Source: Chlamydomonas sphaeroides (lineage: Eukaryota > Chlorophyta > Chlorophyceae > Chlamydomonadales > Chlamydomonadaceae). From it: a stretch of 25,795 nucleotides of DNA. This document shows, one piece after another, positions 10,236 to 19,542 of the stretch (positions within the stretch are counted from its first letter, which is position 1; the number at the start of each line of letters is the position of its first letter). The notes beneath the pieces are model-generated. The model was not told where the DNA came from and searched no databases. It saw only the letters and a program-made list of their open reading frames with translations. The position numbers were made by a program, and so were the translations under genes. The DNA lies in assembly GCA_001662425.1 (NCBI GenBank), contig BDDC01001102.1, positions 7,247 to 33,041 on the forward strand. Direction: 5' to 3'.

Positions 10236-10787
10236 AAACCTGAAAGATTGTCACAAGGTCCAGATAGATTCTGGCAGTCCCTTGAAGATTTTCGCAGCCC
10301 CCGCCGGGGGCCTGGGTTTTTGCACGCCGGCACGGCGCCGCACACCAGCCAGCGGCATCGCGTCACGTCCCCTCCAGCCGCATCCTGCCCCCACACCAGA
10401 CAGATTTCTGACCGCATCGAACGTCACGGTAGCAACAGCATTCGCAGCCACAACATGCACCTGCCTTACGAGGCCCCCCTAGCCCTGGCGCGCCCTTCCC
10501 GCTGCCCGCCTCTGCCTTGCCCGTCCCCTTCGTGTCCGTGTCGCTGTTGCTCTGCGGCTGGGGGCCGCCCTCACTATGTGCGATGTATTGCTCAAGCGTT
10601 GGTGCGCATAGGACGTGGCATTAAGGGCCGGTACGGGCGTATGTCACGCGTGCATTGCAGGTGCCACGAACCAGCGTGTGCGGTTGAATTTTTCGGAGCC
10701 GCCAAAGAGTTCCCCGCGCGTCCCTTGATCATTTTCGCAGCCCCCAATCTGACGTTTTCGCAGGCTCCTTGAGTGTTTTTGCGAAAA
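10236..10787. repeat. Two clusters of a degenerate 20-23 bp repeat
   Basis: Bases 10277-10302 and 10720-10745 share 24 of 26 positions (core ATTTTCGCAGCCCCC). On the minus strand, further partial copies with GAAAA or GACAAT followed by a TCAAGG-like block recur every 20-23 bases in 10236-10302 and 10683-10787. They look like a decayed minisatellite or a dispersed element present twice. Confidence 0.6.
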
Positions 10788-11014
10788 CATTTTGGGAAGT
10801 ACGGTACCAGGCCCCGACCGCCCTGACTGCACCTATCTCGCCGTAAGGGTTCGTAAAGGGCCGCCCGCCCGTCCCTGGAAATCCCCCCGTGGCGTACGGG
10901 GTTGTCAGGCAGGGGCCGCAAGGGGCAGCAGCGTGACAGGGAGTGCGTGTAGCGTGACAAGGAGGTAGCGCGCTGTGTCTATACACCCAAGCAAGGAGGT
11001 CCTAGCAGCGAGTC

Positions 11015-11052
11015 CCGAGGTCCCCAGGTCCCGAGGTCCCGAGGTCCCGAGG
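11015..11052 (+). repeat. 8-bp tandem repeat CCGAGGTC
   Basis: About 4.75 copies of CCGAGGTC with one variant unit (CCCAGGTC). The unit is not a multiple of three, which argues against this stretch being coding. Confidence 0.85.
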
Positions 11053-11090
11053 CGGTCATCGCAGCGCGGCACCGGGGTCGGCCGGCTCAG

Positions 11091-11378
11091 GCGCGGCGCA
11101 AGGCCGGGACGGGTTGGGAGCCCTTTGTGGCCGCCTTCGGCAAGTGGGCGAAGGTGGCGGTTGAGGCGGGTATGTGCCTGCTGTGTTGCGCCCGCGCCCT
11201 GTCGCTTGGCCAGGCGAAGAATGTGTGGAGGTACAATCTCTGCCGTAGTTGCTATGGCAATCACCAGTGCAGGGATGGCAGCATCTACACCAGGAAGAAG
11301 AGCGGAATGGCCGTTGGCACGGTGCAGGCGTTGGCGAACACGGCCGTCTCGAGGCTGACGAAGAAGTTTGCCCACTAA
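11091..11378 (+). CDS. Cys-rich exon of unknown function (5' part undetermined)
   Basis: I do not recognise this gene. The frame is open from 10953 to the TAA at 11376-11378. A plausible 3' splice site (GGCTCAG) ends at 11090; the only internal ATG near the front is at 11172 and would give just 68 aa. The translation is protein-like: GWEPFVAAFGKWAKVAVEAG, then CLLCC, NLCRSCYGNHQC and a basic tail ending SRLTKKFAH. The CxxCC and CxxCx5C pattern suggests a small metal-binding unit. It could be the last exon of a gene, or the end of a mobile-element protein, given the repeats just upstream. Its 3' end converges with exostosin B, 185 bases away. Confidence 0.42.
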   Translation, partial: ARRKAGTGWEPFVAAFGKWAKVAVEAGMCLLCCARALSLGQAKNVWRYNLCRSCYGNHQCRDGSIYTRKKSGMAVGTVQALANTAVSRLTKKFAH

Positions 11379-11504
11379 TTTAGCTAGGATGCGTCGGGTA
11401 TGTGTATGTCCGCGATGCGGTTGCGGTTACGCCAGGGAGCTACTGCATTGTGATACTTGGGTGGTGCTGAACTATGAGCAATAGGGATTGTGCGGCCGAG
11501 CGCG

Positions 11505-11509
11505 TGTAA
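11505..11509 (+). terminator. Candidate polyadenylation signal TGTAA for the Cys-rich gene
   Basis: TGTAA on the plus strand, 127 bases after the stop at 11378, within the short convergent spacer before the end of exostosin B. The distance fits an algal 3' UTR, but a 5-mer alone is weak evidence. Confidence 0.35.
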
Positions 11510-11563
11510 CCCCGAACGTGGCCGAGTCCTGCGGCCGCCCGCTCGCTCGCTCGCCCTCATCCG

Positions 11564-11568
11564 TTACA
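11564..11568 (-). terminator. TGTAA overlapping the stop codon of exostosin B
   Basis: The last codon and stop read CTG TAA, which creates TGTAA at the stop itself. No other minus-strand TGTAA was seen down to 11379. Use as a poly(A) signal is possible but would leave almost no 3' UTR. Confidence 0.2.
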
Positions 11569-14500
11569 GCCACACCCGCGGGCACAGCCCCAGGTTCCAC
11601 CGCTTGGTGGCGCACATCATGCCGCCCGGTATCCCGTGCGTCTTGCTCGACCCCTGCACAAACGGGTCGCACGACAGCCGCGAGCGGTCCATGACCGAAT
11701 GGCTGCACAGCAGGTTGGTGTAACCGCCCTCGCCCTCGCCCTCGCCGCTGCTGCTACCGCTGCTACCCTTGCTGCTGCCGCCCTTGCTGCTGCCGCTGGT
11801 CTGCAGCCCCCACAGGTCGGGCACCGGGCCCGCCGCCTTGAAGCCCTTGGGCGTCCTGCACGCGGGATAGGGCAGGTGCAGGATGAGCAAGCAACGGGCC
11901 TCCGCTCCGATTCTCGTCAGACCAGCGGTCACATGTTCTAGGCCTGCGCTTCAGAGCCGTCGCTGGCTGGCTATCCAGGCGCATGACGCCCGGCCCCAAA
12001 ACCCACCCACGCCAGCTGCCGCACCTGCATGACATGAATTCGTCAAAGTCCTTGTCCACCTTGCGGTAGTCCTGCGGCTCCGCGTCCGGGTGCTCCTTCA
12101 TGACGCGCAGCACCTCGAGCGTGCTCTCGAACGCGTCAAAGCGCCCGTCCTCGCCGAATAGACCACCCGTGATGGAGCTGTACACGAAGTGCTGTGCCGC
12201 GCAGCGCAGAGCCACCTGAGGGGGGCGGGGCGGGGAAGCACGGTATCGTACCACCTTGGCCATGCTGGCTCTTTGGGGACCCAGCCACGGGGTTGCGTGC
12301 TCAGGAGGGGGTTTGGGCCCCTGAAGGCGCGGCAAGCCCGCTCGAGCCAGTGGAACTGGCGAGCAGCGCCGCAGCCCACACAGGCCCCGAGGGGTCGACG
12401 GCGGCGTGCCCGCCGCGGGGGAGGGCCCGGCTGCGGCCCCGCGCACCTGCTTGGCTGCCAGCTCCTTGGACGTTATGGCGCCCAGGAGCGTATGCAGCCG
12501 GGGGATGTCCGCCTCCTTGGGCCGCACGCCGAACTCGGTCCAGTCCAGCTGCGGACACACGCGGGCCGACGGGTGGGACACGAGGCTCGCCTGTCAGCAA
12601 AGCAGCCCCAAACGAGCGTGCGCACACGCGCCGCTCCTGACGCTTGCCCCGCCTGCGTGCTAGCAGCGTCGCAGTGCACCCGCCTGCTCCGCCGCAGCCA
12701 CCGGCCCCGCGCCGTCCTCAGGGCACGGCAGCACAGGGCCCCATTGCAAGCCGCGCAGCCCCACCCGCCCAGCACTCCACCGCCAGCCATCGGCTAGCAC
12801 CCTTGTTGACCCCTGCGCTCGCTCGCCTGCGGCTCAAAGGGCTCGTACACGTCGTCGGCGATGCAGACCGGGATGCAGCCCAGGAAGCTGACGATGATCT
12901 GCCGCTGTCCGTGGCCTCCGCCCAGCGGCGCCAGGCAGTAGCGGCTGCTGGCCAGCATGCGGCCGTACTCCTTCTCGCCCGTCACCACGCGGAAGCCGGT
13001 GCGGTTCCAGTGGTGGTAGTGCACCGCCTGCCGCACGCCGGCGCTGTAGCCCTGGCTGCGGGGGCCGCAGTTGGGCCACTCGCCGTTGCGCGGCCGCTGG
13101 CGGTCGCCGCAGATGCGGCCTGCGGGACCGGGCGCGGACGCGAAAAGGGATGGGAGCGAGAGGGTACAGTGTGAGCCGCGGTGCGCCTGCGAGTGTCGCA
13201 AGGGGCTGGGCGTGTGGGCTGCGTGTGTGATGGTCTGAGCGGCGTGGTGTTGCGCGGCGTGAGCGCTTGGCCGCACCTGCGAAGAAGAAGGTGGTGTTGC
13301 GCTGCAGCTTGTCGGTGAGCGGGTGCAGCGGGGTGCGGTCCAGGTTGAAATGCTTGAAGTGGCCGGGCGTCATGTACACCGGGATCACCACGTCCTGGCG
13401 GAGGGTGGGAGCGCAGGGAAGAGCGACATGGCATGGCGCGAGCAAGCTCAGCAGAGCGCTGGATGGTGCAACAAGCCAGGGGGGCGGTTGCGCCAGCCCT
13501 GACGTACGTGTGTTAAACCAGCGGGTTTGCCACGTCCTGGCGGCCAACGGAGCGTGTGCGCAGTTATGTCCGTGTCCCGCCCGGCACCGCGCCTCCAGCT
13601 GCCGCACCTTCTTGGGGCGGTGCGCCGCGTGCCAGCCCGATATGTTCTTGTCGGCCGTGATGCCCCAGTCTGCAGCGGGGGGGAGGGAGGGAAGGCGGCC
13701 GCTGGGGAGCTCAGCGCTGAAGCCGCTCGTGCCCGCAGGCCGCCATCGTGCCCCCGTGGGCCTGTCTGTGCCTTCGCCTTCGCCCNNNNNNNNNNNNNNN
13801 NNNNNNNNNNNNNNNNNNNNNNNNNNNNNNNNNNNNNNNNNNNNNNNNNNNNNNNNNNNNNNNNNNNNNNNNNNNNNNNNNNNNNNNNNNNNNNNNNNNN
13901 NNNNNNNNNNNNNNNNNNNNNNNNNNNNNNNNNNNNNNNNNNNNNNNNNNNNNNNNNNNNNNNNNNNNNNNNNNNNNNNNNNNNNNNNNNNNNNNNNNNN
14001 NNNNNNNNNNNNNNNNNNNNNNNNNNNNNNNNNNNNNNNNNNNNNNNNNNNNNNNNNNNNNNNNNNNNNNNNNNNNNNNNNNNNNNNNNNNNNNNNNNNN
14101 NNNNNNNNNNNNNNNNNNNNNNNNNNNNNNNGCCCGCCCGCCCGCCTCGCCCCGCTCTCGCCCCGCTCTCGCCCCACTCTCGCCCCGCTCTCACGCGTCA
14201 GCCAGGTCACGTTCTCCGCCATGGCCCGGATGTGGGGGTAGATCTCCTCCGCGCCCAGGTCGGCTGCAGGCAGAGGGCACAAGCCGGCACGACACGAGCT
14301 GTCATGGCGCCACCGCGCCCCTGGCCCCCGGCGCGGCTGCGCTTCCCCATGCCTGAGCGCTGTTTGCAGCACCCCGGCGCCCGCCGCCCGCCGCAACCGG
14401 CGTCAGCTCCGCGGGGCGCTATGCCTACATGTGTTGATGATGAAGTGGCGGTGGCCCTGCGTCTGGTTCCACCAGGGGTAGGCGTCGCGGATGTAGTTGA

Positions 14501-15753
14501 TGGCGTCCTGCAGGAAGCTCGAGTCGGCCGTGAGGCGCTGCCGGATGGGGATGAAATACCTGGGGGCCGCGGAGGTGGGCGTCAACCGAGCGACCGCGGC
14601 CCTGGGAGCTTGGAGCGCCGTTGCAGGCATGCGCGCGCGACGGCGCAAGGGAGCGGCGGCGTGCCGGCTGGCCGCTGCCTTGCGATGCAGGTCGCCGCGG
14701 CTGCCAGCCCACGCGCAGCGCTTGGCGCCGCCGTGGGCAGCGCACCGCAGGCCCCGGGGCGCTGAGGACGGGGATGGCGCCCGGGCCATGCGCCGTATGG
14801 TGCTGCTCGGGACACCGCGAACCCACCAATCTGCCTTGTCGCCGTCGCCGATACGCGCGCCGCTGCCGACCAGGCGCTCGTAGAAGTGAATGTGCGTGGA
14901 GCGGTCTAGCCGCTTCGTGTTCATCCTAGGCGGCAGAAGGAGCAGCATCATGCGAGATAGGCGGAGTGCGCCGCGGTGCGGGTGGATGCGGGGGTGAGAA
15001 GCTCTCCGCCACCTACCATGATAGCAGCGGCGGCGGTAGCTCATAGATGTACACCCACGGCCGCTTGGCGCGGGTCACCCATGGCGTATTCGTCAGGATG
15101 GCGGGCTTGCCGTCAGCCCCCAGGGACAGGGAGCAGTCCGCGCCGAAGTAACCTTTGGGAGAGGAGGCAGGGGCACGGGCCGTGTTCGTGTCGCATGAGG
15201 CCCGGTGGATCTTTAGCGCGCTTTTGTGCAGCGTAGCGTAACCCGCACCCCCCAGCGCCCCCCTACCCGGCTTGCAGTGGCAGAAGCCGGAGACGCACTT
15301 CCCCCGCTTGTTGCAGTTGTTCATGCATGACAGCTCCGAGGTGACGCACTCCTTGATGGAGGGGTAGTAAGCTGCCTTGCACCGCGGACCCAGCAGCGCA
15401 CGGTCCGCGAGCTGCGAGCAGTCTACGCCCGTCCTGTTCTTAGGGCAGTCACACCTGCGTCACAGCGCTAGCTCAGCACGCAGCCCGTTGCTCGAGGCCG
15501 CGTGGAACTCGGCAGCAGCAATCGAGCTTACCTTGCGATGTCCTCCTGGCACGTCCCATACAGCGTGCACTGTCCGACGCATCTTGAATTGTATGGAGGC
15601 GGCGGCGAGTAGGAAGGGCTCGCGTCCTGAGCGCAGTGGAACCAGTCCGTCAACTTCAAGCTGCAGCTGTGCTTGCGCGGCCACAGTCCTTACATCTGCG
15701 CTTGTAGTTACAAGCAGCAGGAGCGACGCGAACACGGCTACGACCGTGTTCAT
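11564..15753 (-). CDS. EGF-exostosin glycosyltransferase B (GT47 family), 13 exons, 611 aa
   Basis: Exons: 15694-15753, 15532-15626, 15267-15454, 15017-15152, 14827-14925, 14429-14559, 14195-14263, 13608-13669, 13277-13394, 12827-13119, 12447-12548, 12025-12215, 11564-11855. They join in frame to 1836 bases. Residues 1-20 are a signal-peptide-like segment; a short Pro-rich stem follows. EGF-like modules span C36-C64 and C95-C121. The exostosin domain (about 146-465) shows VYIYELPP, YPWWNQTQGHRHF, DVVIPVYM, FFFAG, YCLAPLGGGHGQRQ, GCIPV and EPFE. A Ser/Gly/Glu linker leads to a Cys module ending CPRVW. It is a paralogue of gene A with the same domain order, lying 2.8 kb beyond A's start. Intron 1 is only 67 bases; intron 10 uses a GC donor; intron 7 contains the assembly gap, so the exons themselves are intact. 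Sugar specificity is unknown. Confidence 0.87.
12549..12826 (-). other. GC-AG intron 10 of exostosin B
   Basis: The donor is CCGCAG|GCGAGC. Phase 0 joining gives EPFEPQ-LDWTEFG, matching the uninterrupted EPFEPALSWQEFG of gene A. Nearby GT alternatives would insert extra residues. Confidence 0.75.
13786..14131. other. Assembly gap of 346 N in intron 7 of exostosin B
   Basis: The gap lies wholly inside the intron between exons 14195-14263 and 13608-13669. Its edges are low-complexity (CCTTCGCCTTCGCCC on one side, GCCCGCCC on the other), which suggests an unresolved tandem repeat. Confidence 0.95.
14148..14191. repeat. 11-bp minisatellite in intron 7 of exostosin B
   Basis: Four tandem copies of CGCCCCGCTCT, one with a single change, abut the splice donor of intron 7 and lead toward the gap. 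The array probably continues into it. Confidence 0.85.
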
Positions 15754-16126
15754 AAGCCGACAGTCAGTAAGCACATCCCCTTGTCCAAAAATGTCAAAAC
15801 TAGCCTCAGGCGCGTTTGAAACAAGTCATATGCCTTTATAGCACGAGATGCGATAAGCGCAGCATGGCAGCAAGTATGCATCCGCAGTAGCTGAACGCTG
15901 CACACGTACCAGACAGAGCACACCCGCTTGCCCCCGCAACCAACGCGACACAACGCAGTACACCAGCCCACCTACATAATGTCGAGCAGTACTAACCAAC
16001 ACCAGCCCACCTGACGCCGCACTCTTCTCGTCATACCTACGCCCGCCTAAACCTACCATCGCCATCGTGCTTTGCCAACCCATCCCCACTTCCCCTCCCT
16101 GCTAGCTTCCCACGCCCCCGTGGCCA
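15754..16126. other. Spacer between the J-domain gene stop and the exostosin B start
   Basis: Two minus-strand genes lie head-to-tail here, so these 373 bases must hold the 3' UTR of the J-domain gene and the promoter of exostosin B. Apart from the TATA-like sequence nothing was recognised, and no minus-strand TGTAA was found in it. Confidence 0.55.
15835..15840 (-). promoter_or_regulatory. Probable TATA box of exostosin B
   Basis: The minus strand reads CTATAAAGG about 82 bases upstream of the ATG at 15753, in a less GC-rich spacer. The spacing would leave a 5' UTR of roughly 50 bases. Confidence 0.5.
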
Positions 16127-18701
16127 TCACGCCGTCGCCGCCGACTTGAGCCGCGAAAACGCGGCCTGCAGGTACTGGAAGGCCGGCGTCGCCAGCTCGT
16201 CGTTGGGGTTCTTGTCGGGGTGCAGCTTCATCACCAGCTCGCGATGCGCCTTAACCAGCGCGCTCTGCTGCACCGCGCCGCCCTGAAGCCGGAACAGCGC
16301 CCGGTCGCCGAGCCCCTGGTTGCCCACCTTGCTGCACGCCACCGCGCGCCGGATCTCCCAGCGGTTCAGCGTCGCGGGCTCCTTGGCCAAAGCCAGCAGC
16401 TCGGCCTTCTCGTTGCACAGCCGGGCGCTGTTGCCCGCGCCCGCCTCGGTCAGGAACTGCTTCAGCAGGCGAACCGTAGCGCTGTCGTCGAGAAGCGGCG
16501 GCTCGGATACCGCAAACGTCATGGCCGCCGCCTGCGCGTCGCGCGCCGCCGCCGCGGCCTCGGCCTCGGCAGAGTCGGGCGGCGCGCTGCGCGCCGGCGC
16601 CGCGCCGGCGGCGCCAGCAGCCGGGCCGGCGTCGGGTTGCCGCGGCCGCGGCACTTGATGCGGTTGTGGCGGCATGCCCGCCGCCGCCCGCGCAAAGCCC
16701 GCAAAGCCCGGATACGTGTTAAACTGCTCGTACGCCGCCTGGTACTGCTGCTCCGCACGCGCTGCCGCCTCCGCCGCGGCGCGCGCCGCCGCCGCCTCGC
16801 GCGCCTCGTGCGCTGCTTGCTGCGCTGCATGCTGCGCCGCCTGCGCGCGCGCCGCCGCCTGCGCCTGCGGGTGCGCGCGGTTGTGCGAGCCGCCGCCGCC
16901 AGCCGCGGCGGCGGCGTACCCCGCCATGCCCGGCATGAACCCGGGGCCCATGAAGCCGGGGCCGCCGGCCCAGCCGCCGGCCTGCGGCGGCATCCCCGGC
17001 CCCATGCCCATGCTCGCCAGCACCGCTTGCTGCTCCGCAACTCGCTTGAGCGCGTCCGCGAGCTTGGTGCTGAGCACCTTTTCGTTGAGCGCGCTGGTGG
17101 CGAGCTTGGACTTAAGGTCCTTGCTCTCCTTCTCCAGGCTCTCGAGCCGCGAGCGCATGCCCACCATGGTGGACGCCTCGTGCGCCTTGCCCGCCTGCAG
17201 CTCCTTCATCTGCGCCTCGAGAACCGCCTTGTCGCGGCGCAGCACGCGCACCTCCTGCCGCAGCCGCTCGAGCTCATCGGGACCGCCACCGGCAGCGGCG
17301 CCGCCGGCGCCGCCGCGAGGCGCTGACGTCGCGGCGCCGGAGCCAGGGCCCGGTGCGGTCTGTGGCCGCTGCGCTGGCCCTGGGCCCTGCCCCGGCCCTG
17401 GCCCCGGCCCTGGACCGCCGGTGCGGGCGGCAAAAAGGCCAAACGGCACGCCGGTGGCCTCGGGCCCTGGCCCGCCGGCGCGGGTCGCGGCGCCGCCGGG
17501 GCCGTTGGCTGGTGACGGCCCCGCGTGCCCGTTTGCCATCTGCCGCTTGGCTGCGCGGGAGGGCTCCTCCGCCGCCTCCATGAAGGCCTGCTCGTACCGC
17601 CGCTTGGCCTTGGCGGCCTCGGCGGCGGCCGCCGCCGTCGCCCCCTCCATGTTACCGCTGCCGCCGGGTCCCGCCCCTCGTTGCGGCTGCTGCCGCTGCG
17701 CCGCCGCTGCCGCCTGCTGTTGCTGCTGCTGCTGCTGTTGCTGCTGTTGCTGCTGTTGCTGCTGCAAGGACGCCTGCGCCTGCTGCGTTGGCGTCTGCTG
17801 GCTTGCCGGTGCCGCGGCCGCAGGCCCGTTGGGGGCCGCCGAGGCCTGCGCCCGGCCGGCGTTCGAGGCAGCCGCCCTCCGCGGGCCCGACGCATCGTCC
17901 ACAATTTTCGGCTCGGGCGCTGGCTTGGCCGCACTCCCCGCCAATTGCCGCCGCGTGATTCGGGTCCGACCCCGCGTCGCCGGCTGCGGCGGGTCATCTA
18001 TGATCTGTACGTCTGAGTCATCAGCTGTGGCTTCGGCAGCGGCTGGGCGCAGCGGCGGCTTGGTGTTCGGCTTGGCGGCCGTGGCCGCCTGGCCGTCGGC
18101 CGGCGCCGCGCTGGCCTCGGGCGGGGAGGCCGACATGGACGCAGCCTCAACCGTGGGAGCTGCCGCCGGCGCCTCGGCCTTAACAGGACGAGGCGCTTCG
18201 GCAGGTGCTGGGGCTGGCGGTGCCGCGGCGGGAGTGGCGACGGCAGGCGGCGGGGCGGCCGCCTCAGGCGCTTCAGGAGCGGGTGCCACAGCAGCTGGTG
18301 CCGAGGCCTGCTGTGAGCGGGCTGTGAGTGCGGCGGCTTTTGAAGTGGGTTTCACGCCCCCTAGCAGTTCGTCCTCCCATCCGACTTTGTGCTTGCAGGC
18401 TTCGCACTTGTAGTAAATTCTGTGGGTGTGCGGGGGACAGGGGTTGGCGGGCAGTCGGTAACACGGAGCGGTCCGGAAGTGGAGACCACAGCAGCCTCGC
18501 AGCGCGCAGCACGCAAGCACGGCTTGCACAAGCACCCACGCCGCTTCAACGACGATATCCATTACGCCGGTTCTTTGGTCAGGCACCTATGCTTCTGCTG
18601 GCGACAGCCAGCACACGAACTTACCTGTGGAGGTTTTCTGTGCCGCGCGTGACGACCTTCCGACGACATTGCTGATTACAGTCTGGGCAAAGGACCTTCA
18701 T
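16127..18701 (-). CDS. GRF-like zinc finger and J-domain protein, two exons, 789 aa
   Basis: Exons 18625-18701 and 16127-18419 join in phase 2 (CACAG|GTAAGT ... CCCACAG|A). The start MKVLCPDC at 18701 gives a CPDC...C...ENLHRIYYKCEAC...GWEDEL unit across the intron (Cys 5, 8, 12, 31, 34). This resembles GRF-type zinc fingers, which bind single-stranded nucleic acid. A long Ala/Pro-rich region follows, with a run of about 17 Gln (about residues 244-265), Gly/Pro-rich stretches, a predicted coiled coil (about 406-491, starting DELERLRQEV) and an Ala-rich helix. The C-terminal part ends with AHRELVMKLHPDKNPND: HPD at about 759-761, as in J domains that stimulate Hsp70. Helix I is not obvious, so this may be a divergent J domain. 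Exon 2 is unusually long (2293 bases) for this window. Function is unknown; a nuclear co-chaperone is only a guess. Confidence 0.8.
17696..17766 (-). repeat. Polyglutamine-coding CAG/CAA tract
   Basis: Mixed CAG and CAA codons on the minus strand encode about 17 Gln followed by five Ala. The mixture with CAA should limit replication slippage, but length variation between strains is likely. Confidence 0.9.
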
Positions 18702-19075
18702 AGCGGGCGCGGGCCGGCCCAAACTCAGCGGCACATCGGGGGACTGCCGCGTGTGCGCCGCTGTCGAGCCCGGCGCGCGACTAGCACCTCGGCAAGTTAA
18801 CACTGGTCACCGCTTCGACCGGCAGGCGGTCAGCGGCTGGCTGTGCAATGTTGAGGTCTGAAATTTGGCGGGGTAAACGTGAACCTTGTCTATCGAGTTG
18901 CAAGTAAGCAAGCAAGCGACTGCTGCCGTGCTGTGTTGCTGGGCATGGGTTGTGCGCGCTTGCATTGCCATGATGCGGGCAAAGCAGACGCAGAGCCAAC
19001 GCACATTGTACAGTAGCCCGCAACTCCCCACCCTTAAAGGCACCACTGATCACGCACCCATAGTTGTTTTGACAT

Positions 19076-19542
19076 TTGTGCGTGTTGCTGCCGGACGCGG
19101 GGCTGATGGCCCTCGCGCGCAGGCCCTCGCTGGCCCTGCAGCTCGCACGATGTGTGCAGCAAGCTGCAAACGCTGTCCCTGGGTCATGCTCAGCGGTAGC
19201 ATGGCGTGAGGCTTCACCGTCGGGATGCGGCACGTACCCGACCTTCCCCGCCGTGCGGTGAGCTGCTGGAAGCCGCCATATGCGCTGCTCTACGAATTTG
19301 GGAAGCCGGCCTGATGTGCAAGTACAGTATCCATACGGCGTCTGCCATGCGCTGACTATGGGTCCCGCGCTGCTTGCAGACCGACGTCCAGCTTGGCGCT
19401 GGAGGCCTTACCCGCTGCCCTCGCCCAGAGCTTCGCCGTCTCGGGGTACCTCATACACAGCAGCGAAGGTGCGCATGGGGGATCATCCTGCGAGTATTGT
19501 ATGCACAGGCTGTTTCAGCTGCTGAACGCCAAGGCCCCGCTG
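19076..19542 (+). pseudogene. Probable relic of a plus-strand gene of unknown family
   Basis: Three adjacent plus-strand stretches look like protein: 19076-19256 (LMALARRPSLALQLARCVQQ), 19257-19315 (GELLEAAICAALRIWEAGL) and 19380-19542 (ALEALPAALAQSFAVSGYLI, then LFQLLNAKAPL). The last two join in frame across GTGCAAG...TGCTTGCAG. The first two are in different frames with a stop between them, and no start codon or end was found. The Leu/Ala-rich helical character suggests a piece of a duplicated algal family, but I cannot name it. It may equally be a real gene whose other exons I failed to see. Confidence 0.3.

Larger units (their letters stand above)
9890..11090. other. Repeat-rich intergenic region
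   Basis: No gene is supported here. It should contain the 3' UTR of the RZ gene. It holds a six-copy hexamer, degenerate GCGAAAA/TCAAGG repeats and an 8-bp tandem repeat, annotated separately. Open frames here lack splice support and have biased, low-complexity translations. Confidence 0.55.

Noticed and set aside
15460..15693. Continuous reading of the exostosin B signal-peptide frame into the EGF exon
   Set aside because: That frame never reaches the Cys pattern of the first EGF module; a 67-base phase-0 intron restores it and agrees with gene A.
16220..18413. Very long open frames on the plus strand antisense to the J-domain gene
   Set aside because: They are mirror frames of a GC-rich coding exon; the minus strand carries the zinc finger, coiled coil and HPD motif.
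18621..18803. Longer N-terminus for the J-domain protein starting upstream of 18701
   Set aside because: The upstream in-frame start is not ATG, and the upstream residues are low-complexity; MKVLCPDC at 18701 begins right at the zinc finger.
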